Source: Chryseobacterium sp. (lineage in GTDB: Bacteria; Bacteroidota; Bacteroidia; Flavobacteriales; Weeksellaceae). Taken from it: DNA of 64,000 bases. The DNA lies in the NCBI GenBank assembly GCA_031286615.1, contig JAITUA010000021.1:1-64000 (forward strand), written 5' to 3'. Made by a program: the position numbers and the translations under genes. Shown one piece after another: positions 32,798-41,613 of the stretch. The notes under the pieces are model-generated. The model ran no database searches. It saw only the letters and a list, made by a program, of their open reading frames with translations, and was not told the origin of the DNA. The first letter of the stretch is position 1. Each line of letters begins with the position of its first letter.

Positions 32798-34060
32798 TTA
32801 CACATGATTATTTGAAAACGGAAAAAATAGGGTAGTCGTAATTCCTTTATCTTCATTATTTTCCACAGAAATTTTCCAGTGATGCTGCTGAACTACTTTT
32901 TTTACATAAAATAATCCCAGCCCAAAACCATTCACTTCTTCACTTCTTTTGGTGTGTACCCTGTAAAATTTTTCAAAAATATGAGGAATATTTTTAGCAG
33001 GGATGCCCATTCCGTTGTCTTTAAACTTTAAATATAAGCCTTTTGAATCTTTATTAGCTGAAATTTTAATCACAGGCTTTGTTTCACAATATTTAATGGA
33101 ATTATCCAACAGGTTGTAAATGATATTCGTAAAGTGAAATTCATCAGCCATTAATGAAGTACTGTTTTCAATATCAATCTCAATGCTGAGGTCTTTATTT
33201 TTGTGCTGTATACTGTCTGCAATCTCCTGAATAAAAGGGAGTAACAGTATTTTTTGAGGTTTTAATGACAATCCCGCAGCATCATTTTTAGCAATATTCA
33301 GTATTTTCTCAATGTGATTATTGAGCTTATGACTTTGATTGATGATAATGGAAGTATACGTTTGCAGTTTGGAATTATCCTGCACCAGATCCTGCTTATT
33401 GAGGGCTTCGGAAGCTAAGAGTATCGAAGATAAGGGCGTTTTAAACTCGTGAGTCATATTATTGATAAAATCACGCTGAAGCTCCGAAAATTTCTTTTGC
33501 TGAATAATGGTATAAATAGAATACACATACACCAGAAGAATGATGATAAGAGCAAATGTAAGAAGATACCAGAATCTCAATGAGCTGATCAGATAAGTTG
33601 TTTTATCCGGAAAACGTATAGAGAAATAATAGATCAGATTTTTGTGCTTCGGGAAATTGATTACCTTATTACTGGGACTTTCCTGATGCGAAGTCATATA
33701 CTTTCCGTACACCATTTTATCACTGTGGCAGTTGTATAACGCATATACATAGTCTGTATTGATCTGGAAGCGGGTAAATTCTGTTTTCAGATAGTATTCC
33801 AGAACTACAGGATGAAACTCATTATTAATATTAACCACATAATAGTCATTGGCAATATTTTGTACAGGGTTTTCAGTATAGGAAGTTTTTCCTCCAGAGA
33901 GTTTTTCTGCAACTTCCATTAAGGCAATATTTACCTTCTGATTAAATTTTTTATCTTCAAGATTATAAGCCTGCCGGGTCCACATCAGCTGAGCTATTAA
34001 AATTCCGATAATAGCTACGAATCCCAGTGTTATTATAATATTGAGTTTTTTTATTTTCAT
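32798..34060 (-). CDS. Sensor histidine kinase (system 1)
   Basis: The 420-residue inner-membrane kinase has membrane helices near 7-28 and 165-187 enclosing a periplasmic sensor of about 135 residues. It then shows the H-box MTHEFKTPLSSILLASEAL (His about 213), N-box NIIYNLLDNSIKYCE, G1 KDNGMGIP, F-box IFEKFYRV and G2 GFGLGLFYVKKV. The ATG at 34060 is chosen over a TTG at 34072, and it lies about 20 bases from a TAATTTTG box on the minus strand (34087-34080). The sensed signal is unknown. It belongs to the RprX-like class common in Bacteroidota, by general resemblance only. Confidence 0.92.
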   Translation of the reverse strand: MKIKKLNIIITLGFVAIIGILIAQLMWTRQAYNLEDKKFNQKVNIALMEVAEKLSGGKTSYTENPVQNIANDYYVVNINNEFHPVVLEYYLKTEFTRFQINTDYVYALYNCHSDKMVYGKYMTSHQESPSNKVINFPKHKNLIYYFSIRFPDKTTYLISSLRFWYLLTFALIIILLVYVYSIYTIIQQKKFSELQRDFINNMTHEFKTPLSSILLASEALNKQDLVQDNSKLQTYTSIIINQSHKLNNHIEKILNIAKNDAAGLSLKPQKILLLPFIQEIADSIQHKNKDLSIEIDIENSTSLMADEFHFTNIIYNLLDNSIKYCETKPVIKISANKDSKGLYLKFKDNGMGIPAKNIPHIFEKFYRVHTKRSEEVNGFGLGLFYVKKVVQQHHWKISVENNEDKGITTTLFFPFSNNHV

Positions 34061-34079
34061 TTCCTGAAACAATATTATC

Positions 34080-34087
34080 CAAAATTA
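34080..34087 (-). promoter_or_regulatory. -7 promoter box of system 1 kinase
   Basis: On the minus strand this reads TAATTTTG, an exact TAnnTTTG match, 19 bases before the kinase ATG. It diverges from the DUF1573 promoter with the TTAAC array in between. Confidence 0.5.
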
Positions 34088-34105
34088 TCTATTTATCTTT
34101 TATTA

Positions 34106-34142
34106 TTAACAACTCATTAACAAATGTTTGACAGCGGTTAAC
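34106..34142 (+). promoter_or_regulatory. Phased TTAAC repeat array, probable regulator operator (system 1)
   Basis: TTAAC starts at 34106 and 34117, TTGAC at 34128 and TTAAC at 34138, spacings of 11, 11 and 10 bases. One-turn phased direct repeats are how OmpR/PhoB-type regulators bind. The last unit starts 27 bases before the -7 box at 34165, in the place of the missing -33 element. The same geometry is found at system 2 (44584-44611). Confidence 0.6.
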
Positions 34143-34164
34143 AAGTTGTAATCACGGTCTGTTT

Positions 34165-34172
34165 TACATTTG
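34165..34172 (+). promoter_or_regulatory. -7 promoter box of the DUF1573 gene
   Basis: TACATTTG matches TAnnTTTG exactly. A TTTG at the proper -33 spacing is absent, which fits a promoter needing an activator bound at the TTAAC array. Confidence 0.6.
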
Positions 34173-34220
34173 CTATATCGAAAGAAAATAATCAGTTTCT
34201 AACTATTAAAATTTATACTC

Positions 34221-34631
34221 ATGAAAAAATTAAAAATTACCGCTCTTTTGGCTGTTTTAGCATTCTCTCCTTTCTATGCTAATGTAATTACTGCAGACGC
34301 TCCATCTATTGTTAAAATGGTTGCTGATGCTATTAAATGGAAATCAGAATCTATAGATGTAGGAAATATTCCTCAGGGAAAACCAAAATTGATCAGATTT
34401 GAATTTACCAACACAAGTTCAAAACCAATCATTATTCAGAATGTAGCACCTTCATGCGGATGTACTACAGCAGATTATACAAAAACTCCTATCCAGCCGG
34501 GGAAAAAAGGATTTGTAGAAGCTAGCTATAACGCAGCGGCAGTAGGTCCTTTCATGAAAACGGTAAATGTTACTACAAGTGATAGCAAAACTCCTAAAAC
34601 ACTTTCATTCAAAGGAGTAGTAGCTTCTTAA
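34221..34631 (+). CDS. Secreted DUF1573 protein
   Basis: The 136-residue product has a signal peptide (KKLKITALLAVLAFSPFYAN) and one DUF1573 immunoglobulin-like domain: DVGNIPQGKPKLIRFEFTNT, then NVAPSCGCTTADYTKTPIQP with the conserved Cys-Gly-Cys, and KTPKTLSFKGVV at the end. Such domains resemble ASH/MSP folds; their role is unknown. It is divergent from the system 1 kinase with a predicted activator array between, so it is probably a main target of that system. A strong terminator follows. Confidence 0.88.
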   Translation: MKKLKITALLAVLAFSPFYANVITADAPSIVKMVADAIKWKSESIDVGNIPQGKPKLIRFEFTNTSSKPIIIQNVAPSCGCTTADYTKTPIQPGKKGFVEASYNAAAVGPFMKTVNVTTSDSKTPKTLSFKGVVAS

Positions 34632-34653
34632 TATATTACTTTTTTAAAAGATA

Positions 34654-34690
34654 AAAACAGCCTGATAAGTAATTGTCAGGCTGTTTTATT
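34654..34690 (+). terminator. Intrinsic terminator after the DUF1573 gene
   Basis: AAAACAGCCTGA (34654-34665) pairs with TCAGGCTGTTTT (34676-34687), followed by ATTTAAAA. Confidence 0.85.
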
Positions 34691-34808
34691 TAAAAATAAT
34701 CTACCAGTTAAAAAAAACAGATAGAGAATAATTATTTGTAGCATTATTTATCGGGCTATTTTAAAGGATTGCATTTCAATATTTATTATTTTTAAGAAAA
34801 AATAATTT

Positions 34809-35690
34809 ATGAGTCTATATACACAACCAATGCTGCGCGAAGGTGCACTAAAAGATAAAGTAGCAATTGTAACAGGAGGCGGAAGCGGGCTTGGAAAAGC
34901 AATGACCAAATATTTTCTTGAACTGGGCGCTAATGTGGTGATTACTTCAAGAAATCTGGAAAAGCTGCAAGCTACGGCTAAAGAACTGGAAGATGAGACT
35001 GGAGGAAAAGTACTTTGCGTAGCTTGTGATGTAAGAAACTGGGATGAAGTGGAAGCGATGAAAGAAGCTACCCTGAAAGAATTCGGAAAGATTGATATTT
35101 TATTGAATAACGCTGCCGGAAACTTTATTTCTCCAACAGAAAAACTGACTCATTCCGCTTTTGATTCTATTCTGGATATCGTTTTAAAAGGAACAAAAAA
35201 CTGTACACTTTCTGTAGGAAAGCACTGGATAGATTCTAAAACTCCGGGAACTGTACTGAATATCGTAACAACATATGCATGGACAGGTTCGGCTTATGTA
35301 GTACCATCAGCCTGTGCAAAATCAGGAGTTTTGGCGATGACCAGATCACTGGCTGTAGAATGGGCAAAATATGGAATCCGTTTCAATGCAATTGCTCCGG
35401 GACCTTTCCCTACAAAAGGAGCTTGGGACAGACTTCTTCCGGGAGATCTTCAGGAAAAATTTGATATGAAGAAAAAAGTTCCGTTGAGAAGAGTAGGAGA
35501 ACATCAGGAGCTTGCCAATCTTGCCGCTTATCTGGTTTCAGATTATTCAGCGTACATGAATGGTGAAGTAGTAACCATTGATGGAGGAGAATGGCTTCAG
35601 GGTGCCGGAGAATTTAATATGCTTGAAGCAATCCCGAGTGAAATGTGGGATGCTTTGGAAGCAATGATTAAAGCAAAAAAATCAAATTAA
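34809..35690 (+). CDS. 2,4-dienoyl-CoA-reductase-like short-chain dehydrogenase
   Basis: The 293-residue SDR has the NADP-binding GGGSGLGKA (about 24-32), NNAAGNF (about 100) and a LAVEWAKYGIRFNAIAPGPF segment (about 178-197). In place of the classical YxxxK it has VVPSACAKSGVLAMTRSLA with Ser at the Tyr position. This, with GNFISPTEKLT and PFPTKGAWDRL, matches the mitochondrial DECR type that removes 2,4-double bonds during beta-oxidation of unsaturated fatty acids. It is cytoplasmic and monocistronic. Confidence 0.85.
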   Translation: MSLYTQPMLREGALKDKVAIVTGGGSGLGKAMTKYFLELGANVVITSRNLEKLQATAKELEDETGGKVLCVACDVRNWDEVEAMKEATLKEFGKIDILLNNAAGNFISPTEKLTHSAFDSILDIVLKGTKNCTLSVGKHWIDSKTPGTVLNIVTTYAWTGSAYVVPSACAKSGVLAMTRSLAVEWAKYGIRFNAIAPGPFPTKGAWDRLLPGDLQEKFDMKKKVPLRRVGEHQELANLAAYLVSDYSAYMNGEVVTIDGGEWLQGAGEFNMLEAIPSEMWDALEAMIKAKKSN

Positions 35691-35703
35691 TTAAACTTAA
35701 ATA

Positions 35704-35745
35704 AAAAAAGCTCCCGGATATGTAACAAATCCGGGAGTTTTTTTT
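35704..35745 (+). terminator. Intrinsic terminator after the SDR gene
   Basis: CTCCCGGAT (35711-35719) and ATCCGGGAG (35729-35737) form the stem, with flanking A and T runs extending it. Confidence 0.85.
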
Positions 35746-35772
35746 ACCTATACAGTAAATAATATTTTTCAG

Positions 35773-37713
35773 ATGAATTTTAAACTTCCAACCCTTGTTT
35801 CCACCGTTGCAGTGTTGCTGTTTTCAGGCTCTGCATACGCACAGGAAAAACCGAAATATGATTATGTAGAAGCATTTAAGCCGTTTTTCTATCCGCAGAC
35901 AGGCACAGCAACCCGTTCTGCAAGCGGACAGCCGGGACATGCGTATTGGCAGAATTCAGCAGATTATAAGTTAAATGTCAGCCTGAATGAAGATAAAAAA
36001 GAGATTACAGGTACTGCGGAAATTACTTATACCAACAACAGCCCTGATAAATTAGGTTTTCTTTGGCTGCAGTTGGATCAGAACCTCTTTGCAAAAGATT
36101 CCAGAGGAAATGGAGTCGTTCCGCTTTCGGGAAGCAGAAACGGAGCGCATGGCGAAGAATTTAATGGCGGTTATAAGATTAAATCTGTAAAGCTTGACGG
36201 GAAAAGAGAGGTAAAATACACCATTACCGATACAAGAATGCAGATTGATCTTCCAAAAGAACTGAAAGCCAATGGAGGGGTTGCCAAAATAGAAATTGAA
36301 TATTCTTTTGTCTCTCCAGATTATGGCTCAGACAGAATGGGAATACAGGACACTAAAAACGGCAAAATTTTTACCATGGCGCAATGGTATCCGAGAATGT
36401 GTGTATATGATGATGTTTTGGGTTGGAATACACTTCCATATATTGGAGCTTCAGAGTTTTATTTAGAATACGGGGATATTACAGCCAACATTACAGTTCC
36501 TGCTAATCATTATGTGGTGGCATCCGGGGAACTTCTGAATGAAAAGGAAGTCTACAGCAAAGAAGAAATCAACAGATGGAACCAGGCAAGAAACAGCGAT
36601 AAAACGGTGATGATTCGTCCTGAGTCTGAAATTGGTAAAAATAAAACTTCCGGAACAAAAACATGGAAATTCAAAATTAAACAGACAAGAGACTTTGCAT
36701 GGGCATCATCTGCAGGATTTATTTTAGATGCAGCGAAAATCGATTTGCCTAGTGGAAAGAAATCTCTGGCTATTTCAGCTTATCCGGCAGAAAGCGCAGG
36801 TGAAAAAGCCTGGGGAAGATCTACTGAATATACGAAGGCTGCCATAGAACATTATTCAAAAAAATGGTATGAATACACGTATCCTGCAGCAACCAATGTA
36901 GCAGGAAATGAAGGGGGAATGGAGTATCCGGGAATTGTATTCTGTCATATGGATTCCAAAGGAGAAGACCTTTGGGGGGTTACAGACCATGAATTCGGGC
37001 ACAACTGGTTTCCTATGATCGTTGGGTCTAATGAAAGACTGTTCGCCTGGATGGATGAAGGATTCAATACATTCATCAACGGACTTTCCACCGAAGCTTT
37101 CAATAAAGGAGAATATTATAATAAACCTAATCTGGCAAGATCAGGAACTTATCTGCTGACCGACAGCCTGGAACCTGTAATGGTAGGACCGGATAATATG
37201 AAAGAAAGAAGCATTGGAGCTTTGGCTTATTATAAACCGGGAACAGGATTAGAGGTTTTAAGAGAAACGATCCTCGGACCTGAAAAATTTGACAAAGCAT
37301 TCAGAACCTATATAGACCGTTGGGCATTCAAGCATCCTACACCATGGGATTTCTTCCACACGATGGAGAACGTTTCCGGAGAAGAGCTGAATTGGTTCTG
37401 GAGAGGGTGGTTCTTTAATAAATGGAAAATTGATCAGGCCGTAAAAAATGTAAAATATATTAATGGTGACTTTAAAAACGGAGTTCAGATCACAGTTGAA
37501 AACCTTGGTCAGATGCCTATGCCTACAACAGTACAGTTAAAATTCAAAGATGGAACGGCACAAACAGTAAAAATTCCTGTTGAAGTTTGGAAAAGAAATA
37601 CAGAATGGACATTCAAGGTAGATTCTAACAAGGAAATTGATGAGGTGAAGCTGGATCCGAATTCGGTAGTTCCTGATATCAATCTGGAAAACAATAGCAA
37701 TAAACCAGAATAG
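35773..37713 (+). CDS. Secreted M1-family metallopeptidase, paralogue 1
   Basis: The 646-residue exported protein (signal [19 protein letters not shown] to AYAQ) is a gluzincin of family M1. It has a substrate loop [12 protein letters not shown] (about 378-389, in place of GAMEN), the zinc motif DHEFGHNWF (His about 406 and 410) and the third ligand Glu in [10 protein letters not shown] (about 429). An N-terminal beta domain (about 50-230) is of the LTA4H/APN kind; the C-terminal helical domain is short. It should cleave N-terminal residues from peptides in the periplasm. It shares domain order and several motifs with the gene at 47163-49028. Confidence 0.9.
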   Translation: MNFKLPTLVSTVAVLLFSGSAYAQEKPKYDYVEAFKPFFYPQTGTATRSASGQPGHAYWQNSADYKLNVSLNEDKKEITGTAEITYTNNSPDKLGFLWLQLDQNLFAKDSRGNGVVPLSGSRNGAHGEEFNGGYKIKSVKLDGKREVKYTITDTRMQIDLPKELKANGGVAKIEIEYSFVSPDYGSDRMGIQDTKNGKIFTMAQWYPRMCVYDDVLGWNTLPYIGASEFYLEYGDITANITVPANHYVVASGELLNEKEVYSKEEINRWNQARNSDKTVMIRPESEIGKNKTSGTKTWKFKIKQTRDFAWASSAGFILDAAKIDLPSGKKSLAISAYPAESAGEKAWGRSTEYTKAAIEHYSKKWYEYTYPAATNVAGNEGGMEYPGIVFCHMDSKGEDLWGVTDHEFGHNWFPMIVGSNERLFAWMDEGFNTFINGLSTEAFNKGEYYNKPNLARSGTYLLTDSLEPVMVGPDNMKERSIGALAYYKPGTGLEVLRETILGPEKFDKAFRTYIDRWAFKHPTPWDFFHTMENVSGEELNWFWRGWFFNKWKIDQAVKNVKYINGDFKNGVQITVENLGQMPMPTTVQLKFKDGTAQTVKIPVEVWKRNTEWTFKVDSNKEIDEVKLDPNSVVPDINLENNSNKPE

Positions 37714-37751
37714 AAATTCTGCTGTATATATCAGCAAAATATACCAGTTAC

Positions 37752-37789
37752 AAAAGCCTGAGCTTACAACCGTAAGTTCAGGCTTTTTG
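37752..37789 (+). terminator. Intrinsic terminator after the first M1 gene
   Basis: AAAAGCCTGAGCTTAC pairs with GTAAGTTCAGGCTTTT (one mismatch) around AACC, followed by T-rich sequence. Confidence 0.85.
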
Positions 37790-37854
37790 TTTTTAGGGTG
37801 TTTTTCCGGGGTAAGTAAAGGTGTTTCCCTACAATCTTTTGTGCATCAGTGATC

Positions 37855-37862
37855 TACTTTTG
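37855..37862 (+). promoter_or_regulatory. -7 promoter box of the DUF2589/subtilase operon
   Basis: TACTTTTG is an exact TAnnTTTG match 30 bases before the ATG at 37893. The nearest TTTTG is 13 bases upstream, too close for a normal -33 element. CTTTTGT followed by CATCA occurs twice here (37836 and 37857 regions), a possible regulator site. Confidence 0.45.
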
Positions 37863-37892
37863 TCTCATCATATTAATCAAAAACAAAACAAC

Positions 37893-38780
37893 ATGGAAAC
37901 ATTAAAATCGGTGCTTGAAGCAAGCCACGTGAAAAAAACGAAAAATGAGTTAATCGACCTTTTATCAGGAGTTGAAAAAGTACTTACTCCTGCAGTCTAT
38001 GAAAAAGTATCAGGAATTGAGACTTCAGAATTGAGTGCATTAACGAACAAAGAATTATTGGGTATCGTAGAAGACTTCAAAAAGAACTACGATGCAAAGT
38101 GGGAGAAATCTTTCTCCGGTGCTTCTTCAGAAATTATGAAGCTGATTGCCGGTAAAATCGCTGCTGATGAAGAAATCTTCAAAACTTCAGATGCTGCCAG
38201 TGCAGATTTTGCTGCAGAACTAGGAAGTATTGACTTTGCTACCATTATTGGCGGACCTTTGGATGCCTGCGTAAAAGCACAATCCAATGCCTCTATTGCA
38301 ACAGTTAATTTCATCAATGAAGTAGGTTTCGAGCTTACGGATCCCAACAACCCGAATAGCGCGAAAAAACTGAGAATGGCAGAATTCAAATACACCAAAA
38401 ATATTCCTAACCCGGATTTTGACCCTGACAAACCGGTAGATAATACCAATCCTAAAACAATTCCAGATCCGGTAGAACTTACCGTTCCTTTCATCGCATT
38501 GCTGAATGTTCCAAGTTTCAGAATTGAAACGTGTGAAGTAGACTTCAATGTTAAGCTAAATTCAACATACACCAAAGATGTAAGTGATGAATTTGGAATC
38601 AATGCCGGAGTTTCCGGAGGATGGGGACCTGTAAAATTCAAAGTGGATGTGTCTTACAAAAGAACTTCCAGTACAGGAATTAAAGTAGAAAAAGAATATT
38701 CTCTGGGGGTAAAAGTACGTGCAACAAATGACGAAATGCCTGCAGGACTTGAAAAGGTACTTGGACTTCTTTCACAATAA
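37893..38780 (+). CDS. DUF2589 family protein
   Basis: The 295-residue protein has a helical N-terminus (about 1-105) and a DUF2589 domain: IDFATIIGGPLDACVKAQSN (about 113-132), TVNFINEVGF, then LTVPFIALLNVPSFRIETCEVDF and a final beta sheet (VKFKVDVSYKRTSSTGIKVE). DUF2589 has no established function. No signal peptide, so it is cytoplasmic. The ATG at 37893 is chosen because upstream codons from 37821 run through the promoter box. It heads a five-gene operon with a subtilase. Confidence 0.85.
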   Translation: METLKSVLEASHVKKTKNELIDLLSGVEKVLTPAVYEKVSGIETSELSALTNKELLGIVEDFKKNYDAKWEKSFSGASSEIMKLIAGKIAADEEIFKTSDAASADFAAELGSIDFATIIGGPLDACVKAQSNASIATVNFINEVGFELTDPNNPNSAKKLRMAEFKYTKNIPNPDFDPDKPVDNTNPKTIPDPVELTVPFIALLNVPSFRIETCEVDFNVKLNSTYTKDVSDEFGINAGVSGGWGPVKFKVDVSYKRTSSTGIKVEKEYSLGVKVRATNDEMPAGLEKVLGLLSQ

Positions 38781-38795
38781 TCTATTTTACGAAAG

Positions 38796-39494
38796 ATGAT
38801 AAAATTATCAGACTACCTGGATTATCTCAACAACGAGATAATTCAGGCTCGTAAAAAAGCTGACGAAAATGCAGTTCTTATTGCAAAAGAATATGCCCGT
38901 CATGAATACCTTAAATATTTTAAGGTTCCGAGATATGCGCTGCCCAGTGTAAAGATGGACATTCCGATCAAAATTACGGATATAGATTCCGCTCCTAAAT
39001 ATAATTTTAAACTGGATCAGGATCAGTTTGTTACAGAAATGAATGAGAGAATCCTTCTTGTGAACAAGGAGAAACGACTGAATATTCCTGAAATTACGAA
39101 AAGACAGCTCCAGACCGAAGAGTTCAAAACACTGTTCAGTAAACTGGAAAAAAACGATCAGAAATTTGGAAAACTTCCTGCCAATGAAGTGCTGAAACTG
39201 GATCTTAGAAATAAAATAAAAATTCTTAATTCCGGGATATTCAGGCCTCAGGATGGAACAACAGAAGAAGAAACTGATGAACTAAAAGAGATTTTTTCAA
39301 AGGTTTTACTGAACAAATACACTTTGGTCAATGCAAAGCTGAACAATATTTACATAGATCCCAATACCAGTGCAGCGGAAGATAAAGATAAACTGTTCAT
39401 CAATCTTCATGTAGAAATGGAGGAAGAGGGAATCAGGATTGTATCCTATAAAGATAAAGACGGTAATGAAATAGAACAGATAACTTTTGAATAA
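38796..39494 (+). CDS. Unknown protein of the DUF2589/subtilase operon (1)
   Basis: I recognise no family. The 232-residue cytoplasmic protein is lysine- and glutamate-rich. It starts with an amphipathic helix (KLSDYLDYLNNEIIQARKKA), has a central PSVKMDIPIKITDIDSAPKY strand region like those in DUF2589-type proteins, and ends with a beta segment (FINLHVEMEEEGIRIVSYKD). It could be a distant partner of the DUF2589 product. It begins 15 bases after that gene and overlaps the next gene by one base. Confidence 0.75.
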   Translation: MIKLSDYLDYLNNEIIQARKKADENAVLIAKEYARHEYLKYFKVPRYALPSVKMDIPIKITDIDSAPKYNFKLDQDQFVTEMNERILLVNKEKRLNIPEITKRQLQTEEFKTLFSKLEKNDQKFGKLPANEVLKLDLRNKIKILNSGIFRPQDGTTEEETDELKEIFSKVLLNKYTLVNAKLNNIYIDPNTSAAEDKDKLFINLHVEMEEEGIRIVSYKDKDGNEIEQITFE

Positions 39495-40072
39495 TGCAGG
39501 AACTTATCCACTATACAGTACAGAAAATCAAAGAGCTTCTGGAACATTTCAATGAAGTTCAGGGTTTATACCTGTCAAAATCATTTGACTTTGATGCTAG
39601 GTTTGATGTATTTCTCAACGAAGCCCTGGAATACTTTCGTACAAAAGGAAGCACAACCCACGAATCTGAGGTTTTGAAGATTATGAATATGATAGCCACA
39701 GTGAAAAGAGGATTTAATCCCATTACAATGGAAAAAATAACAACCGGAAGACGAGAAATTCTCGGAGGATTCTCATTCAATGGAATGGAAAGTATGTATG
39801 ATATTCTGATGGAAATCTATGCGAAGGAAAATAAAAAACTTGACGATGCCGAAGAACTTATTTCAGGAATCATTGTCTCGTTATATCAGAATGGGATTTT
39901 GGATGATGAAAAGCTGAAAGAGATGAATTCTGTTCCCAAAATTGAAAGCTTCTGGAGTTCACTCGTTGAGCAGAATACAGCCATATCCGGGATTAATAAA
40001 AAACTGAGACTGACGATCATTCCGGAAGATATTTACATTATTCTTGAAAAAGTATTTCTGAAATTAATTTAA
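39494..40072 (+). CDS. Unknown helical protein of the DUF2589/subtilase operon (2)
   Basis: The 192-residue product is predicted all-helical and soluble, with no motif I know (HYTVQKIKELLEHFNEVQGL at the start; MMIATVKRGFNPITMEKITT-like centre). The length and shape would suit an adaptor or effector. Its ATG overlaps the previous stop (TAATG), and the subtilase gene starts 12 bases later, so it is tightly coupled to both. Confidence 0.75.
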   Translation: MQELIHYTVQKIKELLEHFNEVQGLYLSKSFDFDARFDVFLNEALEYFRTKGSTTHESEVLKIMNMIATVKRGFNPITMEKITTGRREILGGFSFNGMESMYDILMEIYAKENKKLDDAEELISGIIVSLYQNGILDDEKLKEMNSVPKIESFWSSLVEQNTAISGINKKLRLTIIPEDIYIILEKVFLKLI

Positions 40073-40084
40073 AAAAAGAGCATT

Positions 40085-41347
40085 ATGGAAACCGGAAGAT
40101 ATATCGTTTTGCTGAAAGATCAGCAGAAGACGGCACTCAAAAAAATAGAAAAAGAGCTGGAAGTGAATATTACTTCCTCAGAACTTCTTTCCAAAGAAAA
40201 CCGTTCCTATGAAATTATTGATCAGGATAACGGGGTGCTTTACAAAAATCTGGGCATTCTTGTGGTGGATAATATGGATGAAGATCAATTGAGAAGTGCC
40301 GTGAAAAACGAATCGAATTCTATTGTTTATTACGAAAAAGAACGGGAATTTTTTCCTGCGGATGAACTGCAGCTGATTAATGAGCTTAAAAAACAGTCCG
40401 CCGGACTCACAGAAAAAATTTCAGAACTTGAAAAATACATAACCAGCAAACCCTTGCCTCAAAAATCATTCGTTGAAATGGAATGGGGATTAAAAGCGAT
40501 TGGGCTGGAAAACACTCACTATACAGGAAAAGGTATTGATGTCTGCATTCTGGATACAGGACTTGAAACTTCCCATCCCGATTTTTCTTCTGAAGAAATT
40601 GAAGGAAAATCATTCATCGATGGTGAAGACTGGAACAGAGATCCCAACGGTCATGGTACACACTGCGCAGGAGTAGCCACAGGAAATACGAGATCTGATA
40701 CAGGAAGACGTTACGGAATTGCCAGAGACTGCAATCTGAAAATTGCAAAAGTGCTCGCAGATAACGGTAGAGGAACTACCAGCAGCGTAATTGATGCCAT
40801 AGACTGGGCAATTACGAAGAAATTCAGAATATTATCGCTGTCTTTAGCATCTCCCGTGAAACTTGATGATCAGCCTTCCGTACTTTTTGAAACCATTGGA
40901 GAAAGAGCACTGGAAAATAATTGCCTTATTATAGCGGCTGCGGGAAATGACAGCAACAGACCACAGATTCCACAGCCTGTTTCAATGCCGGCCAATTCAA
41001 AATCAATCATGGCTGTAGGAGCTATTGACGGCCAAATGAAGATTGCCCGGTTTTCAAATGCGGGAATTAATCCGTCTACAGGAGGAAATATTAATGTCTG
41101 TGCACCCGGTGTGGATATCATCAGCGCCTATCCTAAAAATGCAAAGAACAAAAAGAACTTTTACTATACAATGAGCGGTACCAGTATGGCCGCACCACAT
41201 GTTTCCGGACTTGCCGCTTTATATATGGAACAGTTTCCCGATAAATCAGCAAAAGAAATATGGGAACTTATAGAAAACAAAGCAAGGCCTATTGAAGGCA
41301 TAAAATACAGAGATATAGGAAACGGATTAATACAGGTATACCTATGA
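40085..41347 (+). CDS. Cytoplasmic S8 subtilisin-like protease with I9-like prodomain
   Basis: The 420-residue protease has an N-terminal propeptide-like domain (about 1-90, GRYIVLLKDQQKTALKKIEK) and a linker helix, then the S8 triad: Asp in DVCILDTGLETSHPDF (about 155), His in NGHGTHCAGVATG (about 189), the oxyanion Asn in IIAAAGNDSN (about 286) and Ser in MSGTSMAAPHVSGLAAL (about 365). No signal peptide precedes the prodomain, which is unusual for a subtilase and points to an intracellular role. Its stop overlaps the ATG of a 67-residue I9-like protein. All catalytic residues are present, so activity is likely once the prodomain is cut or released. Confidence 0.9.
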   Translation: METGRYIVLLKDQQKTALKKIEKELEVNITSSELLSKENRSYEIIDQDNGVLYKNLGILVVDNMDEDQLRSAVKNESNSIVYYEKEREFFPADELQLINELKKQSAGLTEKISELEKYITSKPLPQKSFVEMEWGLKAIGLENTHYTGKGIDVCILDTGLETSHPDFSSEEIEGKSFIDGEDWNRDPNGHGTHCAGVATGNTRSDTGRRYGIARDCNLKIAKVLADNGRGTTSSVIDAIDWAITKKFRILSLSLASPVKLDDQPSVLFETIGERALENNCLIIAAAGNDSNRPQIPQPVSMPANSKSIMAVGAIDGQMKIARFSNAGINPSTGGNINVCAPGVDIISAYPKNAKNKKNFYYTMSGTSMAAPHVSGLAALYMEQFPDKSAKEIWELIENKARPIEGIKYRDIGNGLIQVYL

Positions 41348-41547
41348 TTACTTATCTCGCCGTTTTAAAGAAAGATATAAATTTTAAAAAGCTTGAAGCT
41401 CTTCTCAAAAATAAAAAGATCAGACTGGCTGCTCATTATACAACCATTGGGGTGGTAAAACTTAAAAGCAGTATACCTGTTTCAGAAACAGAATTTCAGG
41501 AATATTTTATATCTATAGAAGAAGAAAAAGATAATTTAACAATATAA
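41344..41547 (+). CDS. Small stand-alone I9-like protein, possible trans inhibitor of the subtilase
   Basis: The 67-residue product reads like a peptidase inhibitor I9/subtilase propeptide: TYLAVLKKDINFKKLEALLK, then KIRLAAHYTTIGVVKLKSS and a final acidic strand FISIEEEKDN. The order strand, helix, two strands, helix, strand is that of the propeptide fold. It overlaps the protease stop codon (ATGA), ensuring coupled translation. In trans it could inhibit or chaperone the protease. The assignment rests on pattern recognition and needs a profile search or structure prediction. Confidence 0.65.
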   Translation: MITYLAVLKKDINFKKLEALLKNKKIRLAAHYTTIGVVKLKSSIPVSETEFQEYFISIEEEKDNLTI

Positions 41548-41557
41548 TCACATCAAT

Positions 41558-41590
41558 AAAGCTTTTCTGTCACAGAGAAGTTTTATTTTT
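41558..41590 (+). terminator. Terminator after the subtilase operon
   Basis: AAAGCTTTTCTG pairs with CAGAGAAGTTTT (one mismatch, one G-T pair) around TCA, followed by ATTTTTG. Confidence 0.65.
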
Positions 41591-41613
41591 GTCTCTTACT
41601 GATAAAATAACAT

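Noticed and set aside
38087-38641. A 184-codon frame antisense to the DUF2589 gene
   Set aside because: It lies wholly inside a well-supported gene, and its Ser/Leu/Gly-rich composition is that of a shadow frame.
37893-41547. Reading the subtilase operon as a bacterial gasdermin locus
   Set aside because: A protease next to an unknown protein invites it, but the DUF2589 and the two unknown proteins lack the hydrophobic, palmitoylated N-terminus and fold pattern expected of gasdermins.
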